This document shows positions 16,446-25,566 of a stretch of 64,000 nucleotides of DNA, piece by piece. The stretch is taken from assembly GCF_014851765.1 (NCBI RefSeq), contig NZ_JACVAI010000007.1, positions 310,001 to 374,000 on the forward strand. The letters are read 5' to 3'. A program made the translations under genes and the position numbers. A model generated the notes under the pieces. The model made no database searches, had not been told where the DNA came from, and worked only from the letters and a program-made list of their open reading frames with translations. How positions within the stretch are numbered: position 1 is the first letter of the stretch; the number at the start of each line of letters is the position of its first letter. The DNA is from Pseudomonas sp. PDM04. Its GTDB lineage: Bacteria; Pseudomonadota; Gammaproteobacteria; Pseudomonadales; Pseudomonadaceae.

Positions 16446-16730
16446 TTAACGTTGACCGCCGATCTTATGAGCTTCAGCTTCAGCTTCAGCTTCAGCTTCA
16501 GCTGTTGACGTCGACGTCAGGCGTCCATCGGTCATTCCTTTGGTTAACGCGCCAAAGGGCGTCGCCGTCCGGCTGTGCATCTGCATCACCCAAGCGAGGT
16601 TCTTTTCCTCTTGCTCTTCCACCGCACGCGCAAGCGCCTCGCGGGCACCACGCAGGACCTCTTCCGTTGAGCCTGCTGCGCATAAACTGCGACGGCGCTT
16701 GTGCCTGATCACTCGAAAAAAAGTGCTCAT
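16446..16730 (-). CDS. Small hypothetical protein with Ala-Glu repeat
   Basis: A 94-residue protein. The basic N-terminus (MSTFFRVIRHKRRRSL) is followed by a helical acidic region (TEEVLRGAREALARAVEEQEEKN) and a C-terminal run of Ala-Glu dipeptides encoded by a hexanucleotide repeat. An AGGAGATG sequence directly before the ATG at 16730 supports expression. A copy of the 18-bp palindrome found upstream of the autotransporter lies about 127 bases upstream, suggesting the same regulator. No known family recognised. Confidence 0.6.
   Translation of the reverse strand: MSTFFRVIRHKRRRSLCAAGSTEEVLRGAREALARAVEEQEEKNLAWVMQMHSRTATPFGALTKGMTDGRLTSTSTAEAEAEAEAEAHKIGGQR
16471..16503 (+). repeat. Hexanucleotide tandem repeat (GCTTCA)5 in coding sequence
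   Basis: Five perfect GCTTCA units plus a half unit lie inside the small gene at 16446-16730, encoding alternating Ala-Glu. Because the unit is six bases, slippage would change the number of dipeptides without altering the frame. Confidence 0.9.
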
Positions 16731-16856
16731 GGTTCATCTCCTGCGAAGGGGGCGATGATGGCCTGACGCCTCAGGAAGATTCGCCCCTGTATCTGATGTG
16801 CTTGCCATGGTCGCGCTCAGCGGTGACACCGCGGTGTTGGCGAATCACGAGGGTGA

Positions 16857-16874
16857 TGCAGTGCAATCACTACA
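16857..16874. promoter_or_regulatory. 18-bp palindromic box, downstream copy
   Basis: TGCAGTGCAATCACTACA matches the box at 21051-21068 at 16 of 18 positions. It lies just beyond the autotransporter terminator and upstream of the small gene starting at 16730. The TGTAG-N8-CTACA form resembles sites of LuxR-type response regulators; the regulator encoded at 21084-22787 is the obvious candidate. Confidence 0.45.
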
Positions 16875-16878
16875 AAAA

Positions 16879-16903
16879 GAGCCCCGACACTGGTTCGGGG
16901 CTC
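16879..16903 (-). terminator. Rho-independent terminator of the autotransporter gene
   Basis: A perfect 9-bp stem (GAGCCCCGA / TCGGGGCTC) with a 7-base loop is followed on the minus strand by TTTTTG. It lies eight bases past the autotransporter stop codon. Confidence 0.9.
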
Positions 16904-16911
16904 GCGCAGGG

Positions 16912-19900
16912 TCAGAACTTGACCTTGATGCCCAAGATGCCTTCGTAGCTGCGGCTATCGCCTTTGATAGCCTTCTGGTAGCCCAACGAGCCGGTCACGG
17001 AGGTGCGGTCGTTGATCTGGTAGTCGACACCCAGGTTCAGCTCACCCCAGGTACCCCGCATGTCTGTGGTGAACGGCACGTAGCCGGCGGCCGAGGAGAA
17101 TTCGGTTTTCGGCTGGCCCTTTAACTCATGCCAGATGCTTGGGCGCACCCAGGCGTTGATGCGTTGCAGTTCGCCTTTGTCGTCTTCACGGAACCAGTCC
17201 TTGTCGATCCGCACGCCCAGGCGGCCAGTCAGCGAGTCGACATCGTTGAAGCGGACTTCGGCAGCACCATCATGGGCATTCTTGATGCTGGACTTTGTGT
17301 AGACCACTTGCGCCTGGGGCTCGAGGTACATCTCCTTGTCAGCATCGAGGACGAACGGCCGGCCGATTTCTACCGACGCGGTTACGCCATGGCCACGGGT
17401 GTTCAGCTTGTCCATGTCACCGGGTTTGGCTTCGGCCTTGAACCGATGCAACTGCAATACACTGTCGATATAGCTGCCGGTCGGGGTGAAGTGTGTCCAG
17501 TAGCCGCCGAGGCTGACGGCGCGCAGGCCATCGGAGCCGGCGTACTGGCCATCAGTGTGATCGACGCTGCCGTCGATGCTGCCGATGCCCAGGGACAGGC
17601 CAGCCTGGTTGGTACGACCGATGGCATCCTCGCTGTGATAGAGGTCGATACCGACCTGGAAGGCACGCACCGAGTAGTCATGGTTGAAGCTGGCAGTGGC
17701 GTCCTTGCCGTTGCTGTAGATCACTCGGCCCCAGCCCAGCGATGGGCCCGCAGTACGTTCGTCTTCGTCGAGCAGTGGGTCGACGGTGGCCCGTCGACGT
17801 TCTTCGCCAACCCGTTCGTGCAGCGTGTCGACCATGGCCCGGCTGTAGTGTAGCGCCATGGCCGGGACGCCCTGGTACAGCGATGTTTCGGCGCGGTAGT
17901 TGGGCTCCTGTGGAAATACCGGGACAGGGTTGGCAGGGTCAACAGGTGCGTCCTTGGTCGAGCGCAGGTACCAGGCCTGTTCATTGCTGTCGTCCTGGCT
18001 GGCTCGGTGAAGGGTGTACTCGTAAGGACCGGCCTTGACCTGGCTGAGCAGGCGGAAGGCCTCGGGCTGGGTAGTACCGCCATTGACCGCATCGACCACC
18101 ATGATGCCGTTGCCGGTGGTCAACGCTCCGGCACCGCCGGCGTTCTTGATCTGCAGATTGGTGCTGCCGCTGGCTTGGCCGCCATCGAGTACCAGTCGAT
18201 CGGAGGGCGAGCCATCGCTCAACAGGTAGGTGTTCAAGGCGAGGGTGCCGTTGTCACCGTGGTAGTGGTTCACGGTCAGGTTTTTGAAGAGGTTGCCTTG
18301 TGGTGTGCTGAAGTCGATCAGACTGGCGTCGTTGCGCAAGTTGCTGAGGTTGGACGAACCGGTGAGCTGCCAAATGCTTATGTCGCGCAGGGTGACATCG
18401 GACTTGCTGCCCGCAGCGGTGAGGGCCGCGCCGGTGACGACCGAGCCTGACAGATCGATCACAGCCTTGCCGGCCGCGTTTGGCGAAGCCCCGGCGTCAA
18501 GCCACAAGCCACTGCCACCCACGCTTGAACCGGAGAGTTGCAGCGTCGCAGGACCACGGGTGTTGATGGTGCCACCATCGACATTGCGCAGGATGCCGTT
18601 GTTGATCCTGGCATGCGGGGTGTGGACGTTGCTGCCACGCAGGGCCAGGGCTGCCGAATCGGTCCCGGAAGCGTTCAGCGTGACCCGATCAGCCTCGATG
18701 CGCGCATCGTTTTCCGCCATCGCCGCATGGGCTTTTACACCTGAGGTTGAAGTGCTGACATTTTCCAGACTGATGACACTGGGCACGCCAGCGGTAAACT
18801 CCCCGTTACTCAGACTGTACGCACCATGAGCGCCGGCGCCAGTGGTGTTGATCACACTGTTGGTAGCAGCCAGTACTCCACCGTTGACTGCGTTCAGGCC
18901 TGGGGCATTGCTGCCGCTGGTGGAAACCGAAGAGTTGTCGAGAGTCAGGGTTGCCTTGCGTTCGCCTAGCGCCACACTGTCTTGCTTGACCATGGCACCG
19001 GCCGCGCTGGCGCCGAAGGTGCGGACATTCACATTGTCGGCAAACAAACCCGCGACAATATGGTCCCCTGGCCATTCGACCAGCGAATACAAACCGTGGG
19101 CCGATTGGCCTTCAGTCGTGACCGACAGATTGTTCAGATAGGCCACACTGCCGTCATCCACGCCGACACCATGGGCCATGCGACCAAAGGTGTGGACGGC
19201 GGTACCGTCGGCCCACAGCGTAGTGGGTTTGCTGGCGTCCCCGCTGGGTTTCAAGGCAATCCCGATGGCGCGGGTACCCGCGAGCAGATCCGCGTCGCCA
19301 TGGGTGGTCACCGAGCCGCCTTCCAGCCGGGCATGCGCGCCCGTACTGAGCACAAGACCTTCCGACTCGCCTTTACCAAAGGTTTCTATTTGCATGTTGC
19401 GGGCGTTCAAAGTGCTTGCCGGCAGGCCGGCATCCTGAACGCCGCCGTTGATGCGCACGCCTTGGGTGTTGTCCTTGAGTGCGGTGATCGAGCTATCGGT
19501 GACGTTCACTTCAGCCTGGGATTGAGCCAGGATGCCGTGCGCGCCGGCTTTCTCGGAAACAATTTTCGACTGGTCTAGGGTGAATCTGGACCCGGCATCG
19601 TAAACGTTCACGCCCTTGCTGCCATTCCAGACATCTTCCTTGATGGTCAGGCGGCTGTCGGACAAGCTGACTGCAGCGCCACCATTGACCACGACACCGT
19701 GGGACAGCCCATTGACCGTACCGCCGGTCAGGCCGTGCATGACGATATCTGTGTTTTCCAGGTCGATGTTCGAACCGGCACCTTTGGCGAGCAGGCCGTA
19801 CATGCCGGCACCGGTGACATCCAGTGTGCTGTGGGCACCGCCCACCGACACCGAACCACCGGACTCGGCGTGCACAACACCCATGCCGAGGCTCTTCACG

Positions 19901-20970
19901 TTGTTGGGATTGCTATAGGTCAGCTCGCTGTTTTTCAAGGCGACGGCCGCACCTGACTCAGCACGTACCACGCTGGTGTTGGTTGCGGTCACATCCACTT
20001 TGACGCCGTTGCCATCGATGCGGCTGTCGTCATCCAATGCCAGCAGCCCGTGGCTGCCTGACCCGGTGGTAGCGACTTGAGCATTGTTCAGTTGCACCTG
20101 GCCGCCCTGGGTGGCCCGCACACCATTGGCCGCGGAACCAGTGGTGCCGACCGAGACGGAATCGGCCGAAAGCCTGCTGCCTGCGCCATCGGCTACCAGG
20201 CCGTGACTGGCGGTGTCCGAAGTGGCGGCACCGGAGGTCTGAATGGTCGTGCCATTGCTCAGGTGCACCTGGCCGCCTTCCAGGGCCACCGCGCCACGGG
20301 AGCCCTTGGCAACCGTGCTGACGTCGCCGCCCTTGAAGTCGATCCGACTACCGGCGCCGCGGGCGATCAGGCCGGTGTTGTTGCTGCCTGAGGCGCCACC
20401 CATGCTGATGGTAGCGTTGGTCAAGTCAATTTGGCCGCCATTCTCTGCAATGACGCCGGTCATGTTGCTGACATTGAGCGGTACATTCGCCGTGTTCTTC
20501 GGAATCAGAATCACGTTGGCATTCCGCGCTTCGATACGGCCACCGTCGACGGCGTGCAAACCACGCTGACCGTTGGCCGAGACCGTGCTGGTGGAGCCAC
20601 TGTCCACCTTGCCGCGATCGAAGTTGATTGCGATGCCTGACAGCGCTTGCACGCCGGTGGCGTTCGCGGCACGTAACGTGACCGACTCGTCGCTGTGGTC
20701 ACCGTCAGTGGCGATGCCAACACCGCCGGCCGTGGTCACGGTGGCACCGAGCAGGAAAACCTGGGGCGCATTGCGCAGTGCCTTCATGGCGATTGCAAGG
20801 TCGAAGGGTGGAGTGTCAGGGGTGCCGGGGATCGTCGCCCAATCTGCGGTTTGCGCATCGGTGACACTGATGTTGAAAAGGCCGGCCAGTATCATGCTCA
20901 GTGCAGTAGCCAGCTTGTTGCGACGCAGGTGGGTAAGGGCACCATGCGTGGTATTTGTGTAAGTAGTCAT
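16912..20970 (-). CDS. Type Va autotransporter, pertactin-like passenger
   Basis: A 1352-residue autotransporter. The N-terminus has an extended signal sequence (LRRNKLATALSMILAGLFNI, cut near residue 39). Residues about 60-1050 form a repetitive beta-helical passenger with recurring turns such as GAGSRIDFKGG, GGQVQLNN and SHGLLALD. A pertactin-like linker (GGTINTRGPATLQLSGSS) leads to a C-terminal beta-barrel of about 280 residues starting near NYRAETSLYQGVPAMALHY and ending in the outer-membrane signature residue Phe (GILGIKVKF). It should be displayed on or released from the surface, as an adhesin or similar. No protease triad was noted. A regulator gene lies upstream on the same strand. 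Confidence 0.94.
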   Translation of the reverse strand: MTTYTNTTHGALTHLRRNKLATALSMILAGLFNISVTDAQTADWATIPGTPDTPPFDLAIAMKALRNAPQVFLLGATVTTAGGVGIATDGDHSDESVTLRAANATGVQALSGIAINFDRGKVDSGSTSTVSANGQRGLHAVDGGRIEARNANVILIPKNTANVPLNVSNMTGVIAENGGQIDLTNATISMGGASGSNNTGLIARGAGSRIDFKGGDVSTVAKGSRGAVALEGGQVHLSNGTTIQTSGAATSDTASHGLVADGAGSRLSADSVSVGTTGSAANGVRATQGGQVQLNNAQVATTGSGSHGLLALDDDSRIDGNGVKVDVTATNTSVVRAESGAAVALKNSELTYSNPNNVKSLGMGVVHAESGGSVSVGGAHSTLDVTGAGMYGLLAKGAGSNIDLENTDIVMHGLTGGTVNGLSHGVVVNGGAAVSLSDSRLTIKEDVWNGSKGVNVYDAGSRFTLDQSKIVSEKAGAHGILAQSQAEVNVTDSSITALKDNTQGVRINGGVQDAGLPASTLNARNMQIETFGKGESEGLVLSTGAHARLEGGSVTTHGDADLLAGTRAIGIALKPSGDASKPTTLWADGTAVHTFGRMAHGVGVDDGSVAYLNNLSVTTEGQSAHGLYSLVEWPGDHIVAGLFADNVNVRTFGASAAGAMVKQDSVALGERKATLTLDNSSVSTSGSNAPGLNAVNGGVLAATNSVINTTGAGAHGAYSLSNGEFTAGVPSVISLENVSTSTSGVKAHAAMAENDARIEADRVTLNASGTDSAALALRGSNVHTPHARINNGILRNVDGGTINTRGPATLQLSGSSVGGSGLWLDAGASPNAAGKAVIDLSGSVVTGAALTAAGSKSDVTLRDISIWQLTGSSNLSNLRNDASLIDFSTPQGNLFKNLTVNHYHGDNGTLALNTYLLSDGSPSDRLVLDGGQASGSTNLQIKNAGGAGALTTGNGIMVVDAVNGGTTQPEAFRLLSQVKAGPYEYTLHRASQDDSNEQAWYLRSTKDAPVDPANPVPVFPQEPNYRAETSLYQGVPAMALHYSRAMVDTLHERVGEERRRATVDPLLDEDERTAGPSLGWGRVIYSNGKDATASFNHDYSVRAFQVGIDLYHSEDAIGRTNQAGLSLGIGSIDGSVDHTDGQYAGSDGLRAVSLGGYWTHFTPTGSYIDSVLQLHRFKAEAKPGDMDKLNTRGHGVTASVEIGRPFVLDADKEMYLEPQAQVVYTKSSIKNAHDGAAEVRFNDVDSLTGRLGVRIDKDWFREDDKGELQRINAWVRPSIWHELKGQPKTEFSSAAGYVPFTTDMRGTWGELNLGVDYQINDRTSVTGSLGYQKAIKGDSRSYEGILGIKVKF

Positions 20971-21050
20971 GGCGAAATCTCTGATGAATTGAGTTGCTCA
21001 GAGTTTTCGCCTCAGGGGTATTAGGGTCTGTCGTAACTTCCTGTGTCTTC

Positions 21051-21068
21051 TGTAGTGCAATCCCTACA
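21051..21068. promoter_or_regulatory. 18-bp palindromic box upstream of the autotransporter
   Basis: TGTAGTGCAATCCCTACA is an inverted repeat TGTAG-N8-CTACA lying 81 bases before the autotransporter ATG and 16 bases past the regulator stop codon. A near copy lies at 16857-16874. The form and position suggest binding by the neighbouring LuxR-type regulator. Confidence 0.5.
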
Positions 21069-21083
21069 GGAACATCTTGCGCG

Positions 21084-22787
21084 TCAACCCGACTGGGTGA
21101 ACCGCAGGGAGAGGAGGGCGAGCGGGCGCTCAGCCGCTGGCTGTTCGAGTTCCAGCGCACCGCCCATGAGCGCCGCAAGGTGGGAGCACAGCGCGCGTCG
21201 CGGGTTGATCTCATCCAGGTCCAGACCGTCGGCGAGTCCCTCGGCTCGCGACGTTGGACCTGGTTCCACGCTCAACTCCCAGAGTAGTTCGGCCTGGGCG
21301 GATGCAGTCATCTGACACACTACCTTGAGGTCCGGTAGTCCCAGGTCGATGCAATATTCCAGCAGCGCCCGCAGTAATTGCCGGTAACGGGGCGCGTCAA
21401 CCCAACACCTGGCGGGCGATGGAGCCGGGGTCAACAGAACTGACCCCGGATAACGGTTGTTGAAGTCGGCGATTTCAAGATCGGTCTGTCGACCCAGCTC
21501 AGCGGCGCGGGGCATCAGCACGAGGGTTCCCCGTTCGATGCGCACCAGATCCAGCAACACCTCAAATTGTTCGTGCAGCGTCTGCAGTTGGGCCCGGGCC
21601 TTGATCACGTTTTTGTTATCAGGCCATTGAACGACCAGCGGACGTACGGACTTCTGAATCGATCGGATCAAGGTCAGCAGGTGCTCACCAGTATCGTGCA
21701 GGAACTGAGTGCGGGTGCGGCTGATTGCCTTGCCTGACTCCTGGGCCTGGGTCAGGGCGGTGATCTGCTGGTCCTGCTCGGAGAGATCTACCGTCGAGCA
21801 GAGCATGCCGATCAGGTTTCCTTGGTCGTCACGAAAAGGTACCTGCCAGGTTCGAATGGCAATACGTCGGCCTTGGTAGTCCAGGATTTCATCAGAACAG
21901 TAAGGTTGCTCCAGCGCTATGTTCTGCAAGTAACGGGTGTGGAGTTTGAGAGCTTGGTCCGGCGGCAGCATATCGCTGTCGATAATGCGCATCCCAGTGG
22001 CCTGTTCCGGGCTGATGTCGTGGAACTCCAGGAACCGGCCATTGCAGGCCAGCAGACAGCCTTCAGTATCGCGTAGGGCAACAGGGAAGGGCATGGCATC
22101 AAACATGTGATGAAATTGCGCGTTATCCGGCGCGCCGGTTTCTGACTGCGTTGCGATACCCCCCAACAGGCCCTGTCGCCATGCGATCTCCAGCAGTTGA
22201 GCCAGGGAGTCGACATTCAGCTTTTGCTGAAGGCGTGTTTTATAGGTACTGACGGTGCGATCACTGAGGGCCAACTTATCGGCAATTTCCTTGTTGCTGC
22301 GACCATTGGCCAGGTAACGCAGCACGGTCAATTCGCGGGCGGACAGGCTGCGCAATTGCTCCTCTTCGGCTTTGAGGCCGATGTGTGGCGCGACGCTGCC
22401 CACCCATTGACTGGGGAAATAGCTGTGACCATGCAACAGCGTGCGCACAGCCTCGACCAGTTCATTGAGATCATCCTGTTTACTGATGAAGCCAGTGCCG
22501 CCCGCCTGCAGGGTCAGACCGGCGAAGTGTTCGTTGCTTTGCGCCGTCAGCACCAGGATTGGCACCTTGCAGCCTTGTTGACGCAATCGCTGAATGATCT
22601 CCAGGCCACCAAGACGCGGCAGCGCCAGATCGAGAATCAACAGAGACGGTTCGATCCGCAGAGCTTGCCGTAAGGCATCTGCGCCATCATCCAGTTCGGC
22701 GACAACCGAGTGCCCTTGTACTTCGAGCAACTGGCGTATGGCGTGACGAATCAGTGGTTGTTCGTCGGCGATCAGAATCCTGCTCAT
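21084..22787 (-). CDS. Response regulator fusion: REC-LuxR HTH-PAS-degenerate kinase
   Basis: A 567-residue protein with unusual order. Residues 1-120 are a receiver with D8, phospho-acceptor D53, T81 and K103. Residues 148-190 are a LuxR/NarL helix-turn-helix (ELTVLRYLANGRSNKEIADK). Residues about 225-345 are a PAS domain (MFDAMPFPVALRDTEGCLLACNGRF). The last 200 residues resemble a histidine-kinase core, but the phospho-His motif is replaced (FLHDTGEHLLTLI), the N box lacks its Asn (QLLRALLEYCIDLG), and only an LMGGALELE-like end remains. It therefore looks like a DNA-binding regulator carrying a sensory, kinase-dead tail. It probably controls the adjacent autotransporter. Confidence 0.88.
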   Translation of the reverse strand: MSRILIADEQPLIRHAIRQLLEVQGHSVVAELDDGADALRQALRIEPSLLILDLALPRLGGLEIIQRLRQQGCKVPILVLTAQSNEHFAGLTLQAGGTGFISKQDDLNELVEAVRTLLHGHSYFPSQWVGSVAPHIGLKAEEEQLRSLSARELTVLRYLANGRSNKEIADKLALSDRTVSTYKTRLQQKLNVDSLAQLLEIAWRQGLLGGIATQSETGAPDNAQFHHMFDAMPFPVALRDTEGCLLACNGRFLEFHDISPEQATGMRIIDSDMLPPDQALKLHTRYLQNIALEQPYCSDEILDYQGRRIAIRTWQVPFRDDQGNLIGMLCSTVDLSEQDQQITALTQAQESGKAISRTRTQFLHDTGEHLLTLIRSIQKSVRPLVVQWPDNKNVIKARAQLQTLHEQFEVLLDLVRIERGTLVLMPRAAELGRQTDLEIADFNNRYPGSVLLTPAPSPARCWVDAPRYRQLLRALLEYCIDLGLPDLKVVCQMTASAQAELLWELSVEPGPTSRAEGLADGLDLDEINPRRALCSHLAALMGGALELEQPAAERPLALLSLRFTQSG

Positions 22788-23193
22788 CCCGGGGCCTCCT
22801 GGCTGGAGTCCGGGTCAGTTTAGTCTCAACCTTTGATTCGGCAATCAGGCTGCGTCCCGATTTCGCGCTGAAGCTTGACTGCAACACTGAGCCGGAGGGC
22901 GAATCCCCCTGCGCCTGGTGGTGACTGCCAAGGGCAACCACGTCAGGAAAAACACAAACCTTCGGGAACTGGACTCCCTGCTGAAGGTGCCTGAGGACGA
23001 GGGGCAACCCGTGGGAGTGGACGGTGGCGGCCGCGGTTACATCGCCTCGTTCCGGACGCAAGTCAACCTTTCCGACACGCACTTGCCGGACGCCGCCATC
23101 GAGGCAGCCCGTGCCGGTGAGCATGGTCGGGGCATTTCACACAAGCCGCTGAAATGCCCCGGGCATGATGCGTTATCGAACGATGCGTGCAGA
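22788..23193. other. Gene-free stretch upstream of the fusion regulator
   Basis: About 400 bases in which no frame on either strand shows a recognisable protein. It must hold the promoter of the regulator at 22787, and contains the hairpin at 23128-23161 just beyond the pobA stop codon. Nothing else was identified. Confidence 0.5.
23128..23161 (-). terminator. Hairpin downstream of pobA
   Basis: A perfect 11-bp stem (CGGGGCATTTC / GAAATGCCCCG) with a 12-base loop starts about 33 bases beyond the pobA stop codon. It has no T-run on either side, so it may be an mRNA-end hairpin rather than a classical terminator. Confidence 0.5.
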
Positions 23194-24378
23194 TTATTCG
23201 ATCGCTTCGTAAGGCAGGCCGACGTAGTTCTCCGCAATGGTCTGGCGGCCAGCTGTCGAGCTCATGTAGTAATCAAGTTCGGTTTTCTGGATGCGCTGAC
23301 TGAAGTCATCAGTGTCTGGAAACCGGTGGAGGATAGAGGTCATCCACCAGGAAAAACGTTCGGCTTTCCAGACGCGGCGCAGACAGATTTGCGAGTATCG
23401 TTCCAGCAGATCGGTGCGACCTTCACCGTAGACCTTGAGCAGGATTCGATACAGGGTGCTGACATCGCTCGCCGCCAGGTTCAGTCCTTTTGCACCGGTG
23501 GGCGGGACGATGTGGGCAGCATCCCCCAGCAGGAAGAGCCGGCCGTACTGCATGGGTTCAACGACGAAACTGCGGAGTGGGGCGATGCTCTTTTCAATGG
23601 AGGGTCCCGTCACCAATTGTCCGGCGAGAGGCGGCGGCAAGCGGCGTTTGAGTTCGTCCCAGAAGCGTTCGTCCGACCAGTCCTCGACTTTTTCCTGCGC
23701 ACCCACCTGAACGTAATAACGCGTGCGTGTCGGGGAGCGCATGCTGCACAGGGCAAAGCCGCGCTCATGGTTGGCGTAGACCAGTTCATGATTCACCGGC
23801 GGGGTGTCTGCCAGGACGCCGAGCCAGCCAAACGGGTAGACCCGCTCGAAAATCTTCAATGTCTCTGGCGGTATCGACTGCCGTGATACGCCGTGGAAGC
23901 CATCGCAGCCGGCAATGTAGTCGCAGTCCAGGCGAACGGTTTCACCGTTGAGCTCGAAGGTCACATAAGGACTTTCGCTCTTCATGCCATGGGGCTGCAC
24001 ATTGTCGGCATCGTAGAGGGTCGTCGCCCCTGCGCGGGCCCGGGCATCCATCAAGTCACGGGTGACCTCGGTCTGGCCGTAGACCATGACCGTTTTACCA
24101 CCGGTCAGGGTTTTAAGGTCGATGCGTTCACAGCGTCCGTCGAACGCCAGTTCGAAGCCATCGTGTACCAGCCCATTGGCGTCCATGCGTTCACTGACGC
24201 CCGCTTCGCGCAACAGATCGACCATGCCTTGCTCCAGCACGCCGGCACGAATTCTGGAGAGGATGTAGTCAGGGTTCTTGCGTTCGATGATAACGTTGTC
24301 GATCCCTGCGCGATGCAGCAACTGACCGAGCAAAAGACCGGATGGGCCGGCCCCGATAATGGCGACTTTGGTTTTCAT
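23194..24378 (-). CDS. pobA: 4-hydroxybenzoate 3-monooxygenase PobA
   Basis: A 394-residue flavoprotein hydroxylase converting 4-hydroxybenzoate to protocatechuate with NADPH and O2. The FAD-binding GAGPSG is at residues 9-14. The class A monooxygenase DG motif is in YIAGCDGFHG, and the second FAD motif is LFLLGDAAHIVPPTGAKGLN. Length matches the classic P. fluorescens enzyme. The ATG at 24378 follows GAGAGG. Divergent from the AraC-type pobR, the usual Pseudomonas arrangement. Protocatechuate degradation genes are not in this window. Confidence 0.97.
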   Translation of the reverse strand: MKTKVAIIGAGPSGLLLGQLLHRAGIDNVIIERKNPDYILSRIRAGVLEQGMVDLLREAGVSERMDANGLVHDGFELAFDGRCERIDLKTLTGGKTVMVYGQTEVTRDLMDARARAGATTLYDADNVQPHGMKSESPYVTFELNGETVRLDCDYIAGCDGFHGVSRQSIPPETLKIFERVYPFGWLGVLADTPPVNHELVYANHERGFALCSMRSPTRTRYYVQVGAQEKVEDWSDERFWDELKRRLPPPLAGQLVTGPSIEKSIAPLRSFVVEPMQYGRLFLLGDAAHIVPPTGAKGLNLAASDVSTLYRILLKVYGEGRTDLLERYSQICLRRVWKAERFSWWMTSILHRFPDTDDFSQRIQKTELDYYMSSTAGRQTIAENYVGLPYEAIE

Positions 24379-24529
24379 TCCAGCAACCTCTCTGTCGCGC
24401 TGAAGGCGCACGCGCTTCAGCGCATTGTTATTGTTGTCTCCTGTATTTTTGATGGATAAAGCCAGGATAAGAAGGCAATATCAAACGCATTCCGTGGACT
24501 TTTCGTGGATGATCGTCAAGGGGTGTCGG

Positions 24530-25399
24530 ATGTCGAAATCAGTGGCCGCAGCGGTTCCGGTGTTCAAGCTTTACGGCGAAACCGGCGCTTGGCCGACGCC
24601 CGACCTGATTCATTGCGAGTCGATTCCCGAACGCAGCAAACTGCACGGCTGGGAGATCAAACCCCATCGTCACAGCGACTTGGTGCAGCTGCTATACGTG
24701 CAGGCAGGCCAAGCGACACTGAAGGTCGAAGACGTGGTCATCTACGTGGATTCACCCTCGCTGCAGGTCGTTCCCGCGTTGAGCGTGCACACCTTCAAAT
24801 TCTCCGAAGATATTCAGGGCCACGTCCTCAGCCTGGCCCAGCCCTTGGCCGAACAACTGGGGGCCTCGCTCAATACCCCGGTGCTGAGCAGGGCGGCCTG
24901 TTACACCGTCGGTGCCGGACAGCAGTACCTGGACACCCTGTACGCTGCCATCACCGAGGAATACGTTCAAAGCCAGTCCGGCCGTGATCCGATGCTGCAG
25001 TCGTTGATCACGGTGCTGTCGGTCTGGCTCAGCCGTCGCAATCTGGAGCGGTCGTCACCAGATCCCAGGCAGCTTGACCGGGGCCGTGAGTACCTGCAGC
25101 GCTTTACCCGGACATTGGAAACGCAGTTTCGCGAGCACCTGCCGATCGAGCATTACGCGGCCACCCTGGGGATCAGTGCGGCTCATCTCAACGCGCTTTG
25201 CCGACGTCTTTCGGGGCAATCCGCCTTGCAGATGATCAACCAGCGACTGTTGCTGGAGGCCAAGCGCGACCTGGTCTACACCACCATGACCATCCACCAG
25301 GTGTCCGACAGCCTGGGCTTTTCCGAACCGGCTTACTTCTCGCGTTTTTTCAAGCGCGGTACGGGACTGTCACCGAAGCAGTTTCGGATCCAGCGTTAG
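24530..25399 (+). CDS. pobR: AraC-family regulator PobR
   Basis: A 289-residue AraC/XylS regulator with an N-terminal cupin-like sensing domain (WEIKPHRHSDLVQLLYVQAG, residues about 45-64) and a C-terminal double helix-turn-helix (YAATLGISAAHLNALCRRLSG, then VSDSLGFSEPAYFSRFFKRG). It lies opposite pobA and is expected to activate it in response to 4-hydroxybenzoate. The ATG at 24530 has AAGGGG nine bases upstream. This is the AraC-type pobR of pseudomonads, distinct from the IclR-type PobR of Acinetobacter. Confidence 0.92.
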   Translation: MSKSVAAAVPVFKLYGETGAWPTPDLIHCESIPERSKLHGWEIKPHRHSDLVQLLYVQAGQATLKVEDVVIYVDSPSLQVVPALSVHTFKFSEDIQGHVLSLAQPLAEQLGASLNTPVLSRAACYTVGAGQQYLDTLYAAITEEYVQSQSGRDPMLQSLITVLSVWLSRRNLERSSPDPRQLDRGREYLQRFTRTLETQFREHLPIEHYAATLGISAAHLNALCRRLSGQSALQMINQRLLLEAKRDLVYTTMTIHQVSDSLGFSEPAYFSRFFKRGTGLSPKQFRIQR

Positions 25400-25566
25400 T
25401 TCAGCCCAGGGAAAAAACACCTGATTGGGCGCTGTTCAATGGGGTCATCGACAGCAAGGGGGTGACCGGGGGTGGATTGTTCATTTCTCAAGACAGTTGA
25501 TGAGCTGAATGTGATCGGTAATCGTCTGCAAAGTTTGTTGGAGCAATTCAAAATTTGATGCCGCGT

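Noticed and set aside
16797..20970. Many long plus-strand open frames opposite the autotransporter
   Set aside because: They arise from repetitive GC-rich coding sequence read in reverse; none shows a domain or a ribosome-binding site.
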